Shown here in pieces: positions 20,710 through 31,114 of a DNA stretch of 64,000 bases. Position 1 is the first letter of the stretch. Every line of letters starts with the position of its first letter. The translations under genes were made by a program, and so were the position numbers. The notes under the pieces are model-generated. The model saw nothing but the letters and a program-made list of their open reading frames with translations, was not told where the DNA came from and made no database searches. Origin of the DNA: Micractinium sp. NFX-FRZ (taxonomy: Eukaryota > Chlorophyta > Trebouxiophyceae > Chlorellales > Chlorellaceae); the NCBI GenBank assembly GCA_029339195.1, contig JAPTJF010000335.1:1-64000 (forward strand). The letters run 5' to 3'.

Positions 20710-21522
20710 AGACGGACGGCTGGGGCAGGCAGTTGGGCAGGACGGCAAGCTGGCCGTGGCATCACACCTGCCAAGCGGCTAGCTGCCGCAGCTTTCGGTG
20801 GCTGCGCGTCGCGTTGTTTTGTCACTGACAGGCCTTACTTGTTTCACACACGCGCCTGTCAGAAAGGCGCTCTATGGAATATGGTCACAGCGACATGTTC
20901 GTGCGTCTGGGGCTTGGCAGAGGGCAGACAGAATAGCCTGGCTGATCACAAGGTGCAAAGCAACGCAACGGGTGGTGGCCGCATACAGAACCAGGGGGAA
21001 AAGAAAGAAGTACAGCAGCATGTCCAGCCGGGGGGATCCACCATGCCCCAGACCAGTTGGGGTTGATGCGATACAATGCGGGGTGCCAGCGCTGCAGCTG
21101 CAGAGCTGCTGTGTGGACGAGTGGTGACGGGCCTCCATATTGCTGTGCCTGCCTTGCTGGGCAGCGCATCAGCACCACTTTTTGTGGGCTGTGGTGATGG
21201 AGCAGCTTAACTGAGCACCCGCTGTGCCCCCCCGCAGCCCTTGCCAAGCACCTGCTCCTGTGTGCCGAGTCCCTAAACACAAAACCAGGCTGGCAAAGCA
21301 CATAGCGTGCCGGATCACAGGGAGGAGGAAAGAAAACAGCGCAGACAACATGGCAGTGGCTGCTGACCTTTTGGCGACAGTGCGGCACCCCGCCCGAGTA
21401 TCCTCCAATTAATAGAGAAAGAGAGTATTAAAGCCCGAAGGGTGCGGGTTGAGGAAACAAGCAGAAAGAAAAGCCAGCGGCGCCTGCCATCCACCCTCCT
21501 CCTCCACCTCCTCCTCCTTCGA
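20710..21522. other. Convergent gap, enoyl-CoA reductase / pseudokinase
   Basis: No coding exon is recognised. Presumably this holds the two 3' UTRs. I did not find an unambiguous TGTAA for either gene close to its stop. Confidence 0.4.
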
Positions 21523-24500
21523 TCACCGCACTTCACAGAACCGGCTGCCCGCCAGCTGCGCTGCGCTGCTGCCGCCGCCCACCAGCTGCTGCAGCAGTTC
21601 CCACCCCGCTCCATTGTCTGCCGACAGCAGCTCCACTGCCGCCTGCCAGTCTGGCTCATCCTGGCAGTACTGTCGGAAGTCATCCACCCCCCACACAAAC
21701 ACCTCGCCAAGCAGCCGCTGCAGCAGGGACGGAGGAGGCAGGCAGGAGGGTTTAATTGTTGGGGGCGGGGCGGCAGAGAAAACATGTAACCATGGGGACG
21801 AAGTCGGCAGGCGCAGCATGGGTTGAGACAGAGGACGTGCTACAACAGAAGGGGCAGAGAGGGCAACAGGGTGCTGGTGGGACATGCAACGGGGCGCAAG
21901 CAGGGCCATGCTGCGCTGTGCCGCCATGCAGCCCTGCAGTGCATAGCCCAGCCCAGCACAGCACAGTGTAGGCAATACACAGCGGGTACCCCCTGCCTGG
22001 GCTTGCCTGCAGGGACTCTGCCGTGGTGAGCTGGCTGGGGCCGTTGAGCGCCAGTGCCGATAAGAAGCATTCCAGCAGCACCACCGCGAGCGCCCGCAAA
22101 TCTTCCCGCTGCACCCAGGGGCAGGGCATAATGTTCATGACATCTTTTCGAGGGCTGAGAACTTGCAGGCACAGATTCCTGGCGAGCAACAGCACTGATG
22201 CACCCAGGCGCAGACCCAATCACTTGCTTGCACTTGCTTAGTGGCAGCAGGTTTCCGTGCCGCAGGCGCCGGGCAGGGCGGGCAAGGGGAGCAGGGGGCA
22301 GGCAACCGGCTGGTGCTGCTCTCATGGTCTACTCAGCGCCCACTGATGCTCCCGCTGCAGCCTGGGGTTGAGGGCATGCAGGGAGGACGGGACGGAGAAT
22401 GTGGCAGACAGCGCCAGCCGCCCCACTCGCTGTCCGACCCCCCACTGCCCCCCATCCTGACCTGGCCTGCAGCACCCCCAGCGCCAGCAGCGGTAGCTTG
22501 TTGCCAGCCTTGACGCCCCACCCACCTACCGCCAGACATCCCACCAGCGCTTCCCTTGCAGCACTCTGCTGCGGCAGCTCCTCACCTGCCCAAGCGCCAG
22601 CGGTGTGTCGTCAGTTGCTAGCGGCGCAGGCTGCGAGAAGAGCGCTTCTGAGGCGCCGGGCTGCTGCGAGGCTCGCCCGCCGGAGCGCCCCATTGTGATC
22701 TTCCTAGCAAATCCAAACTGCATGATCAGGGCACACAGGAGGCAAGCAGGGTGGATCGGAAGCAGGAGGGCAGTTGTGACGTCGGCGCTCAACCAATGCT
22801 GGGCGCGACCCACACACCTGCAGCCAGCAGCAGGAGCAGCAACAGGCCGCATTCGTTCCCCAGCCTTACTGCTCTGCTCCCCGCTTCGCACCCCTGCTCC
22901 CAGCAAAGCCACTGGCTCATGGTCCGCCCTACCACGCCCCGCCTCCCACGCTCCCGCCTGCCATGCCCCGCCCCACCCCCTCACATTGTCCAGCTTCACT
23001 ATCAGCCGTGCCGCGCTGCGGTCGTCAAAGGAGCTCAGCATGATGGAGCCCGACCCCAGCGCGCCATGCACCACCCCCGCCTCATGGCAGAAGGCCAGCG
23101 CACGCAGGCAGCCGCGGGTGATGGCCCTGCAGGTTGTAAGGAGCGGCAGCGGCGGGGTAAGGGGCGGGTCCGAGGAGTGCACGTGGCCGAGGGTTTTGTG
23201 TCGGGCGAGCATGAGGGACAATGCGGTGCCCGCTGAGGAGGAGGGAGGGCTGGGTGGTGTGGCGCGTGCCCCCTTGGGCAGCACAACACTGCCTGGCACA
23301 TGCTGCCTGTCTCGCTCCTGGCAAGCATGGTACGCTGCCTGAAATCCCTGAGGCATGCAGCAGCAGCAGCAGCAGCAGTGGAGGCAGCAGCAGCAGCAGC
23401 AGCAGCGCAAGCAGCAGCATCGAAAGCGGCAGCAGCAGTGGGCGCAGCATCAGAGGCAGCAGCGCCACAGGCAGCAGCAGCGGCAGCAGCAGCAGCGGCA
23501 GAGGCAGCAGCTGCAGCAGCAGACGCAGGCGCACACCTCAGCATGCGTGTCCTGTCTTTGAGCGAGCTGTCGCCGCCACCAAACAGCCGGCCCAGGCCAA
23601 AACCGCTGGTCTGCTGCGCCGAGGGGTAGAGCGTGAGGGGGGCCAGCCCCTCCCACTTGAGGACCACCCACAGGGCGTCCTCTGGCTCTTCGGGGTTCTG
23701 GTGTGAGAGGGGGGAGCAGGACAGGTGCATGAGGCGGGGTGGGATGGGCGTGGCGCAGGAGGGAGGAGGGTGAGGGGAGGCCCGGGGCGCTGCACTAAAC
23801 ATAGCACCGACTGTGCTTGCGTGCGCCCACTTCTCCTCTGCCCTTCCATCACGACCACCGGCAGCAGCGCCTGCACTCTTTACGTGCCTGCCCTCCACAG
23901 ACAAGGCACAACTTCACTTTTGCAAGCGTACCTGCACCAGCGCCTGCGCCCCCGCCGTCTGCCCCGCCATAAAGTACCCCAGCAGCCGCACAATGGGGGG
24001 GTTGGACGCCAGCGGCCCAGCCGCCACCTGCCACTTCATCGTTGACTCCGGCATGCCCGCCAGGTGTGTCAGCACCTGCATGAACGAGGGGTGGGGCAGA
24101 AGAGGTGGGGAGGAGGAGGAGGAGCAGGGCAGGGCTGGGCAGTGAGACGGGCAGGCAAGGTGTGTGGGCAGCAAGCGGCGGCGGGCAGCCCACGGAGCAC
24201 ATGCTGTGTGGGCCCCCCATGCCACCCGCTGCTCTATGTTGCAGGCTCCCAGCCTCCTGCCTGCACCCTCGCCGCAGCCTCCAGGTGCACCGGGAGCTCT
24301 CCCCTGGCACACAGCAAGTCCCTGGCGTCCCGTTGAACAAGCCCAAACAGCCGCTCCCTGTGACACGGGACCGAACCCTCACAAAGGTCCCTCCGCCCCT
24401 CTCCGACCCTCCTCCCTCGCCCCACCTGCAGCTCGTTGCAGGCCACCGCCTTGGCCCCCGGCAGGTACTCCTTCACCAGCGTGACCACGGGGTCCTGCGC

Positions 24501-26850
24501 CAGAGGGAGGGAGGGAGGGTGAGGAGGGAGGTGGAGGAGAGGGCGGGAGGGATGCAGGCAGGAGGGGGAGGGAGGTGGAGGGGAGAGTGAGAAGAATGGA
24601 GGCAGGCGGAGGAGGCGGTGAGGGGGGGTGAGGACACCACGGGGAGGAGGCAGTGGAGGGGATGGATGGTAGAGGAGTGGGAGGTAGAGGGGAGGGCAAC
24701 ATGGCGGGGGCATGGGGAGGCGGAGGGACACGGCAGACAGGTGCCGGGGCGAGCGCCCCCCTTTGCTGGCACCTTGGCTCAGGGGTGCCATCACCCCACC
24801 CACACAGGAGGGCCACGCTGCTGAAGAGCCAGGCAGTGCCGGCTGCTCTTCCGACCCCAAACCACCACCAGCCCGGGCTTTCTTAACTCCACCCCGCTGC
24901 CCGCCACACTGCCATCCGCCCGTCCGTCCACTTGCCTGCAAGGGCATGCCGCTAAAGAAGCACGCATCACCCTCCCCGAACACACCCTGCACTGCCTTGC
25001 ATTGCCCATTGAACAAGCTCATGCCTCCCTGAAACAGAGCTTACTCCAGCCCAGTCAGCCCACCAGCACGGGCATGCCGCTGAACAGCGAGGCGGTGCAC
25101 CTCCCTCTCCACCTCAACCACACAGCCACTCGCCCCAACCCTCCACCCCAGCGGCTCCACGCCCGCCACTCGTTGGCCCACCCGCCACGCTAGCGTCTCA
25201 AAGCCACAGCCACAGCCACCCATCGGCCCACCTCCCCAGCCCAGCCCCCACCCCCACCCCCCCATGCCAGCGGCTCTACACCCACACCCTCACATCTGCC
25301 CACCCATCGACCCCACCTCCCCACCCCAGCCGCCCCCCACCCCCAGCCACCTGGAAGGGCATGCCGCTGAAGAAGGATGCGGTGTAGGCGATGACGGCTG
25401 CGCGGGCTGAGCGCTCCGAGGTGGGGATGGGGAAGTCGTCCATGTCGTCCACAGAAACGGCCACCTGCTGGGGGGGGGGAGGGAGGGAGGGAGGGAGGGA
25501 GGGCACACATGGAAAACAAAGTGACAGGCATGCGAGTGAGAGGGGGATGCAGGTCCACAGAGGTGGCCACCCGGCGGGAGGGGGGAGCCACTGGAGGGGA
25601 GAGCAAGTGGGTGAGGGGCTGGATGGCAGGCCCAGCTTTCTGGAAGCCGTGGCAGCCGGGTCGGCAGGGAATCTGGTGCCGTTTAGATCGAACAGCAGGG
25701 TACGGGCTGGGGTGGAACCAAGGAGTGGGCACAGTCCACAGAGGTGGCCCCCTTGTGGGAGGGGGCAGCACAGTGGATGCGTGAGGTGGAGCACAACATG
25801 TGGGTGGCGGGCACGGGCCTGCAGTGTGTGGCGCTGGGAAAGCCGCCCACAGAGGTGGCACCCGTGGGAGGGGGACCAACCCTTAAATTGCTCTACACAT
25901 TAAAATGGAGGGCACGTGAAGGAGGGGCAGTGAGCTGGAGGGCACAGTCCACAGAGGTGGCGCCTGCGGGAGCGGGCAGCACAGAAAGCAAGGGTGGAGA
26001 GCGTGCAAGTGAGGGGCACAGGTCCCTCCGGGAGTGGGGACACAGGACTGTGCCCCACAGGTGAGGAGCTGGCACAGTGCGCAAACCAAATGTGCACCAC
26101 CTTCATCAATCTCCCCCTTCTTGGTGTTTGAGCCCTTCCTCGTCGAAAAAGCAACGGGCCACCATTGGCAGGCGCTGGGCGGGCCCCTCCCATGGCACAG
26201 CCTCAACAGCAGCCGCCCTGCAGCACTTGCCGCAGGCCCCTGCGCACAGCCCACTGCCGCCCACTGCGCAGCCAGTGTATCACCGCATCTAGCCTCGCCA
26301 CAACCACACAACCCACAACCCCACAGTACCCGCCGACCGCCCGGCACCCGCCTCGCACCTGCTGAATATTGATGGTGCCTAGCTCTTGCATCAGCTCAAA
26401 CTCCTCAGGTGAGAAGCCCCCCGCTCCCACAGCCGCCAGTATGTCTGCCTCGCTGGCCTTGGTCTCATAGCCAAAGGGGCCAAGCGCCGGCTGCCGCGCC
26501 TGCTGCGCGGCGGCGGCGGCGGCGGCGGCGGCAAAGGCGGCGGCACTTGTGTCGCTTCGGTCCTCGTCAGCACCAAAGTCATCGGCGTTCTGCCGCCGCT
26601 TCTCAGCCTCGGCAGACAGACGAGCGGCGAGGGCATCAATGTCAATGCTCTCTCCCTCGCCGGTGCCGCCACTGCCGCTGGCTGCGCACGCCCGCCACTG
26701 CCGCCGCTGCTGCCGCCGCCACTGCTGGCCGCAGCTGCGGGCGGGCGGCTGCACCCAGCTGCACTGACAGCTGGTGGCCCGACGCGGCGTGTGCACAGGC
26801 ACAAACGGCCGCTGGGCGGGGTGTTGGAGGAGCAGGCAGCCCTTCGCCAT
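21523..26850 (-). CDS. Plastid-targeted protein kinase-like protein, probably a pseudokinase
   Basis: Nine minus-strand exons join in phase: 26850-26359, 25464-25351, 24494-24426, 24075-23932, 23697-23537, 23126-22985, 22717-22586, 22108-22007, 21717-21523 (516 residues). The N-terminus is Arg/Gln-rich and probably a transit peptide, followed by an acidic/Ala-rich linker. The kinase-like part has the helix segment EEFELMQELGTINIQQ, hinge-like EDALWVVLKWEGLAPLTLY, ALAFCHEAGVVHGALGSGSI (in place of an HRDLKPxN loop, so the catalytic Asp is absent), VKLDNFGFARK (in place of DFG) and EDLRALAVVLLECF (helix F). Loss of HRD predicts no normal phosphotransfer. The intron after exon 8 uses a GC donor (CAG/GCAAGC). 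Intron 5 holds a long CAG/CTG tract, and introns 1 and 2 hold arrays of exon-edge copies. The exon 7 to 8 junction is the least certain. Confidence 0.75.
23355..23530. repeat. Imperfect CAG/CTG triplet tract in an intron
   Basis: About 175 bases are dominated by GCAGCA units with scattered substitutions. Minus-strand translation would give a long polyalanine run, but the splice pattern (donor below 23537, acceptor above 23126) places the whole tract inside intron 5 of the pseudokinase gene. Confidence 0.85.
24933..25290 (-). repeat. Echoes of pseudokinase exon 2 end, in intron 2
   Basis: The real exon 2 edge at 25351-25385 reads, on the + strand, AAGGGCATGCCGCTGAAGAA. Copies are at 24940-24960 (AAGGGCATGCCGCTAAAGAA) and 25069-25085 (ACGGGCATGCCGCTGAA); weaker ones are near 25148 and 25262 (CAGCGGCTC). 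The first keeps TGCA before the motif, like the donor side. Spacing is about 80-130 bases. Confidence 0.75.
25479..25503. repeat. GGGA tandem repeat
   Basis: Six GGGA units lie just upstream (on the minus strand) of the acceptor of pseudokinase exon 2, giving a CCCT-rich pyrimidine tract on the coding strand. Confidence 0.75.
25551..26040 (-). repeat. Array of echoes of pseudokinase exon 2 start, in intron 1
   Basis: The real acceptor edge (25448-25475, + strand) reads GTCCACAGAAACGGCCACCT. Copies with GTCCACAGAGGTGGCC or a close variant start near 25553, 25734, 25846 and 25947, each followed by a G-rich block ending GGGAGGGGG. A fifth, weak one is near 26020. Spacings are roughly 180, 110 and 100 bases, so this is a degenerate tandem array of exon edge plus intron. 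Confidence 0.8.
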
Positions 26851-27005
26851 GTGAGGTCTCTGTAAGTGCAGGAGCAACACCACGCGTGTATCGATGCTCC
26901 ATGGATCGCCGAGTTGAAACCTTTCGGTACCCTTTCCTGCGCGCTCCGCCCTGCTGAGCTGTGCTGTGTTCAATTGCCACGCATGCCAGCTTCTCTTCCA
27001 ATCAC

Positions 27006-27374
27006 TCAACTCTTCCATCGCTTGCAATGGGCTCTTCCGTCTGGTTTTGAAAGTTGTTGGGCATACTTAATTGGCGCCTTGGCTTTACAAAGCGGCAGCT
27101 GCAGAGCAGAACAGGCCTCCTCCTCGGCCAGTTTGAGCTCTTGGGGATCCTTTAGACTCATGAACCAATCAGCAAGCGGTGCTGGGCTGGCAACTGCAGC
27201 ATTGCCGCCCGGCGCTGCCGCCGCCACGCCGCCAGCCTCTGCCAGCACCTCTCCACCCAGTGTCCCATCAGGCCAGCTCCCTGGCTTGCCTGACCTCTTG
27301 TTCCCTTCAGCCAGTGCACCCAGAAGGCCTGAACTCCTCCGCGGCCTTCCTTGGGCACCCTCACTGCCGTGCAC
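27006..27374 (-). CDS. Possible minus-strand exon, hypothetical
   Basis: This is an open minus-strand frame of 122 codons whose C-terminal half looks protein-like (ADWFMSLKDPQELKLAEEEA, CKAKAPIKYAQQLSK). No ATG starts the frame, so if real it is a terminal exon of a gene whose other exons I cannot place. It could equally be chance coding potential in GC-rich DNA. Confidence 0.25.
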   Translation of the reverse strand: MHGSEGAQGRPRRSSGLLGALAEGNKRSGKPGSWPDGTLGGEVLAEAGGVAAAAPGGNAAVASPAPLADWFMSLKDPQELKLAEEEACSALQLPLCKAKAPIKYAQQLSKPDGRAHCKRWKS

Positions 27375-28014
27375 TCATGCGTGCTGTGTGCGCATCAACC
27401 GCTGCCTGCTGGACCCATGTAACCCCGTGCCTTCTGCTTGCAGCTTTCGAGAACAAAATCACTGTGGAGGAGCACCCTGGACTTCAGGGGCCTGCAGTGC
27501 GGTGTTAGCAGCAGTGCAGTGGCTGCTGCAGGCTAGTACAGTGGCACCGGCGGGGTGCAGCGTTTGCAGGGCGGTGCACTCAGAGCAGCCACCTGGCATG
27601 CATCGGTGCTGGGTCAGAACCCTCCCGCCCAACAGTGGCACCTGCCGATCGTGCATTGTTCTCCGACAAAGATGAACAGAATCCCCGGCTCACGGGACAT
27701 GTGCTGCAACGAGCGGCGTAGCAGCGCAGCACAGCTGACTGGCTGCGCCGCGCTCTCTGGAAATGTTTAGGCTGGCGGTAGGTAGCTGCAGCGTGCGCTG
27801 GTATCTTCCAGGCGGGTGCAGAGAGAGGTGACATGCTGGGAAGAGCATAATGGTGCGCTAGGGCGGTGGCGGGCGGGCGTTTCGGCGTCGGTGCCGCAGA
27901 CCGTGTGGGGCACTTGAGTTCTCTCGGCAGCACGTTACTGCGTACTGGCAGCCTACCCTCAGGGGTGCGGGCTCTGGGTACTGCTGGTACTGGGGGTTCA
28001 TGGATGTGAGGGGT

Positions 28015-28019
28015 TTACA
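28015..28019 (-). terminator. TGTAA poly(A) signal of the inverted paralog
   Basis: A minus-strand TGTAA about 340 bases past the stop at 28358, within the duplicated 3' flank. Confidence 0.45.
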
Positions 28020-28357
28020 AGAGGGTGACACAACAGGTGTACAACGGGGATCCTGAGTGCTGGTGCTAGGCGGGAAGAGCAGGTGAGTGGTGAAGCGTGA
28101 GAAAGGCAAGTGGAGTGAACATACAGGAGTGAATGTACAACAGAGAACGAGTTGGGCTGGCAGCTGGGGAGGTGCCAGCTGTGAGCGCTGCTGCGAGGGA
28201 GCACAGCGCGCATTCTGTTGCAGTCGGGAGGAAGGGACATGGGGTGCAGACAGAAATGGTGCGGGTGGGAAGAGGAAATCGGGGGGAACATCAGCTGCCT
28301 CAACTCCAGAAAGGCACCCAATCTCTGCAAGCCGTTACCGCCCCTGTGCAGGCGGCC

Positions 28358-29110
28358 TCAACGGGCCCAGCGGGCCACCGCGGGCATCACAAACAGGACC
28401 ATGAAAACAAAGGTGTAGAACACGGCGGCCAAATAGTACAGTTCTAGGATGAGGAGGAACACGCCCGGCGCTGCAAACAGCACCGTGTCGAGGGTGCCAA
28501 ACACCGGCTGCCACGCTGGCGGCGCCGGCTGCTTGCCCCTGCGCTCGCCGAGCTTGCCGCCGCGCTGCCTGCGTGCCGCCAGGGCGCCTGCAGGCAAGGG
28601 CGTTTGATGCTGCTGTCAGATCCAGGGGCAGGCTTGGATGGCACAAGGGCACCGCTGTGCTGCGGGCGGGGTGCAACATGGATGGGAGCGCCGCAGCGGC
28701 GCCGCCACTTTAGCCTGCTCGGCACTGCCAATTGCGGGCAGCACCCTCGCACCTTTGCGGCCAAACATGTCGGCGCCAGGATCGACCTGGCCTGCGGCCA
28801 TGGAGCGTGCAGGAAATGCAAAGTGACGTCTTAGCGCTTCTGCCAGGGCCAGGGGCTGGGGTGGGATGGCACTGGGACTCTGCACAAGTGGGTCACAGGC
28901 GCTGGCGGCGGCGTCGCTGCTGCTCAGCTGAATGGTGCCACAGCAGCCTGCTCCGGCACGGGCAGGGCCTCTACACCCGGCAGAATGCCTACAAGTGACA
29001 GCGGTGGGGCGGTGAGAGCGGTGAGAACTGCGCCCGGCCCGGGCCGCCAGGCTGAGGGGCACGGCGTGGGCGATGGCCTCCACCCGGAGCAGGCTACTGG
29101 TGCAGAGCAT
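28358..29110 (-). CDS. Small two-helix membrane protein, inverted paralog (copy B)
   Basis: Three minus-strand exons join in phase: 29110-28993, 28791-28753, 28587-28358, giving 128 residues. The ATG context (CCTCCAAGATG), the intron phases and the 39-base middle exon (QVDPGADMFGRK) match copy A at 429-1201. The N-terminus (LLRVEAIAHAVPLSLAAR) aligns with LRPVEAIARAWPLGLAGW of copy A. The two C-terminal hydrophobic segments are kept (TVLFAAPGVFLLILELYY, FYTFVFMVLFVMPAVARWAR), but the membrane region has diverged strongly while the linkers and flanks are recognisable. It is a plastid-type membrane protein of unknown function; the pair arose by an inverted segmental duplication about 27 kb apart. 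Confidence 0.7.
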
Positions 29111-29934
29111 CTTGGAGGTTTGGTTGCTGCTGCCGAGCGGTCCGAGGGTCCAGCAGCTTTCCCTCGAGCGGGTGCTTGGGAGTGGCTGGTGCACCGCTGG
29201 ACGGCTGACTCAGCAGCAGGTGCAGCGCTGGGCTTGCGGCAGTCGCACCACCTGCTCACCTGCTTCCCTCACACTGACCACATCCTCCAGATTGCATCCA
29301 CCAAACGGTTCTGAAGACCCAAGCGCACATGCTGGCTGGGCGGCAGGCTGCACTCACGGCATGGGCAACCAATTGCAAGTCGTTGCCGAAGGAGGGGCAG
29401 GGCAGCTCAACAAGGCTGGCCTCGTCCAGGCGACATTCATTGGCCAGCACATCTCTGCTATCGCATGAAGCTCACTTTGAAAGAAAGGGTCTAGCGCATG
29501 CGCTCCCCCCCGCCCCCACCCCCCCTTCTTTGCCTGCATGCCTGCTCATCTTCCCGCCTGCATGCCTGCACTGCCCCCACAGACTGCGCAGAGCAGCGCA
29601 GCGGCGCCGCTCACCACTGCCGCTTCTTGCCCACCGATTCAAAGCCTCAATTCCTGTATATTTCCACATTCCTGGCCACTCAATCAGGCCAACAGTGATG
29701 CTACTTCAAGCCATCAAAACATGCATATTCTGCAGCCGGGGACAGCGGGAGTGACCGCTGCCGGGTGCGCACGCTCGCTGCCTCCTCTTCACGGCCCGCC
29801 TTCCTCGCGGCTGCTGCCGCCGTCCGCGAGCGCGCTTCACACCTCTGGAGGGATCCCCGCCAGCTGCACCCCTGGCGCGGCAGCACGACATCACAGTTAC
29901 GGGCGCCTGTGGTACAGCCGCCGCCTGCTCGCCG

Positions 29935-31114
29935 TCAGCTGTCAGCCTCCTGTTCCCCGGCGCTGGCCGCCTCCTCTGCGTCAATCAGCACCGACGCGAT
30001 GGCGTCCAGCCAAATTGCAAAGTACACAGCAAACCCAGCTGCCAGCAGCGGGTGGGCCGCAAACTGGTCTTCCACCTGCTGCACAAACGCTGCTGTGCCC
30101 GAGTCGGGCAACAGGGTGCGCACGCCGTATGCTGCCGCCGCCACCCAACCTGGGGCAGCGGAAGGAGGGGGAGGGAAGGAGGGATGAGAGCGCTGCCTGT
30201 CCCACAATGTGCAGTTGCGTGGGTTGCCGCCACCCCCAGCCTCTGCCGCCCAGCCTGCCGCTTCCTTATCAAACAGCATGCCTGCTTGCCTCCCCAGCTG
30301 CGACCTGCCCCCTGCCCCCTCACCTGCCACGCCCAAAAGCTGCACCTTTACTAATTTCTCGACTGTCTCCCAGGAGTACTGCACTTGGCAGGGCCAGGGC
30401 CAGCGGAATGTGAAGTGAGCACCTGGGCAACAGCAGGACGCCCACAATGCATGCCGCGTTGCACCGCAGACGGTCGGCTGTCGCGCCCTGAGCAAGCAAG
30501 CTGTACGAACCGCAGAGTGCTCGTCGAACCGTTCGATGTGACATGCAAGCAGGGCATCTCAGATGCAACACCAAGCACATACCCAGCTGCCCCAGGTGCA
30601 CCCCCCACCAATGCAGGCTGCTGCCCTCGCCTTGAGCGGCGCATGGGCAGGCAGGCAGAAAGGCGCAGGCGGGAGAAGTTCCGGGGTGCTGAATCGGCCT
30701 GGCAGCAGCATGCCGCACAGTGCCTAAACACACCCTGCGGCACGATCAATGCAAGCATGCTGCGGCTGCACCAATCTTTGGGGTGCAGCACCCACACCCG
30801 CCCACCTCGTCCGCGTCCTCGCCGGGCCCCTGCCCCGCCTTGTCATCGGGCAGCGCCCCCAGGCGGACGCGGCGCAGGCGCATCAGTGCGCCGCCTGTGC
30901 GCTGCTGGCGCTGCACGCTGCTGGTGAGCGTGCTGACAGCAGCTGTGGGCTTGCTGTTGAGGCGGCAGGAGAGCGGGCTGGAGCTGGCGGCTGCGCGGGC
31001 AGCCACTGGCACAGCCACAGCATGATCAAGAGGATGGGCCAGCAAGGATCCAGACAACAGCAGCCGCAGGAGGAGGGCGTGGACGCAGACAGGTCGCTGT
31101 TTTGAGAGCTTCAT
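29935..31114 (-). CDS. Small membrane protein, function not recognised
   Basis: Three minus-strand exons join in phase: 31114-30806, 30378-30324, 30149-29935, giving 192 residues. The ATG at 31114 opens a hydrophobic then Ala/Ser/Arg-rich N-terminus (about 100 residues), which could be a signal or transit peptide. The second exon gives YSWETVEKLVKVQLLGVAG. The last exon is hydrophobic at WVAAAAYGVRTLLP and again at LLAAGFAVYFAIWLDAIASV (about residues 155-177), ending in an acidic tail AEEAASAGEQEADS. I do not recognise the family. An extra small exon between exons 1 and 2 cannot be excluded. Confidence 0.55.

Larger units (their letters stand above)
26851..28357. other. Gap between pseudokinase start and inverted paralog
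   Basis: The part from about 27870 belongs to the duplicated 3' flank of the paralog at 28358. The rest has short open stretches on both strands, including a minus-strand frame at 27006-27374, none with clear homology. Confidence 0.4.

Noticed and set aside
23355..23561. Poly-Gln open frame on the plus strand
   Set aside because: It is the antisense reading of the intronic CAG/CTG tract of the pseudokinase gene.
27444..27508. Plus-strand segment FENKITVEEHPGLQG after a good acceptor
   Set aside because: It is protein-like but ends after about 20 codons, and no upstream exon joins it in phase.
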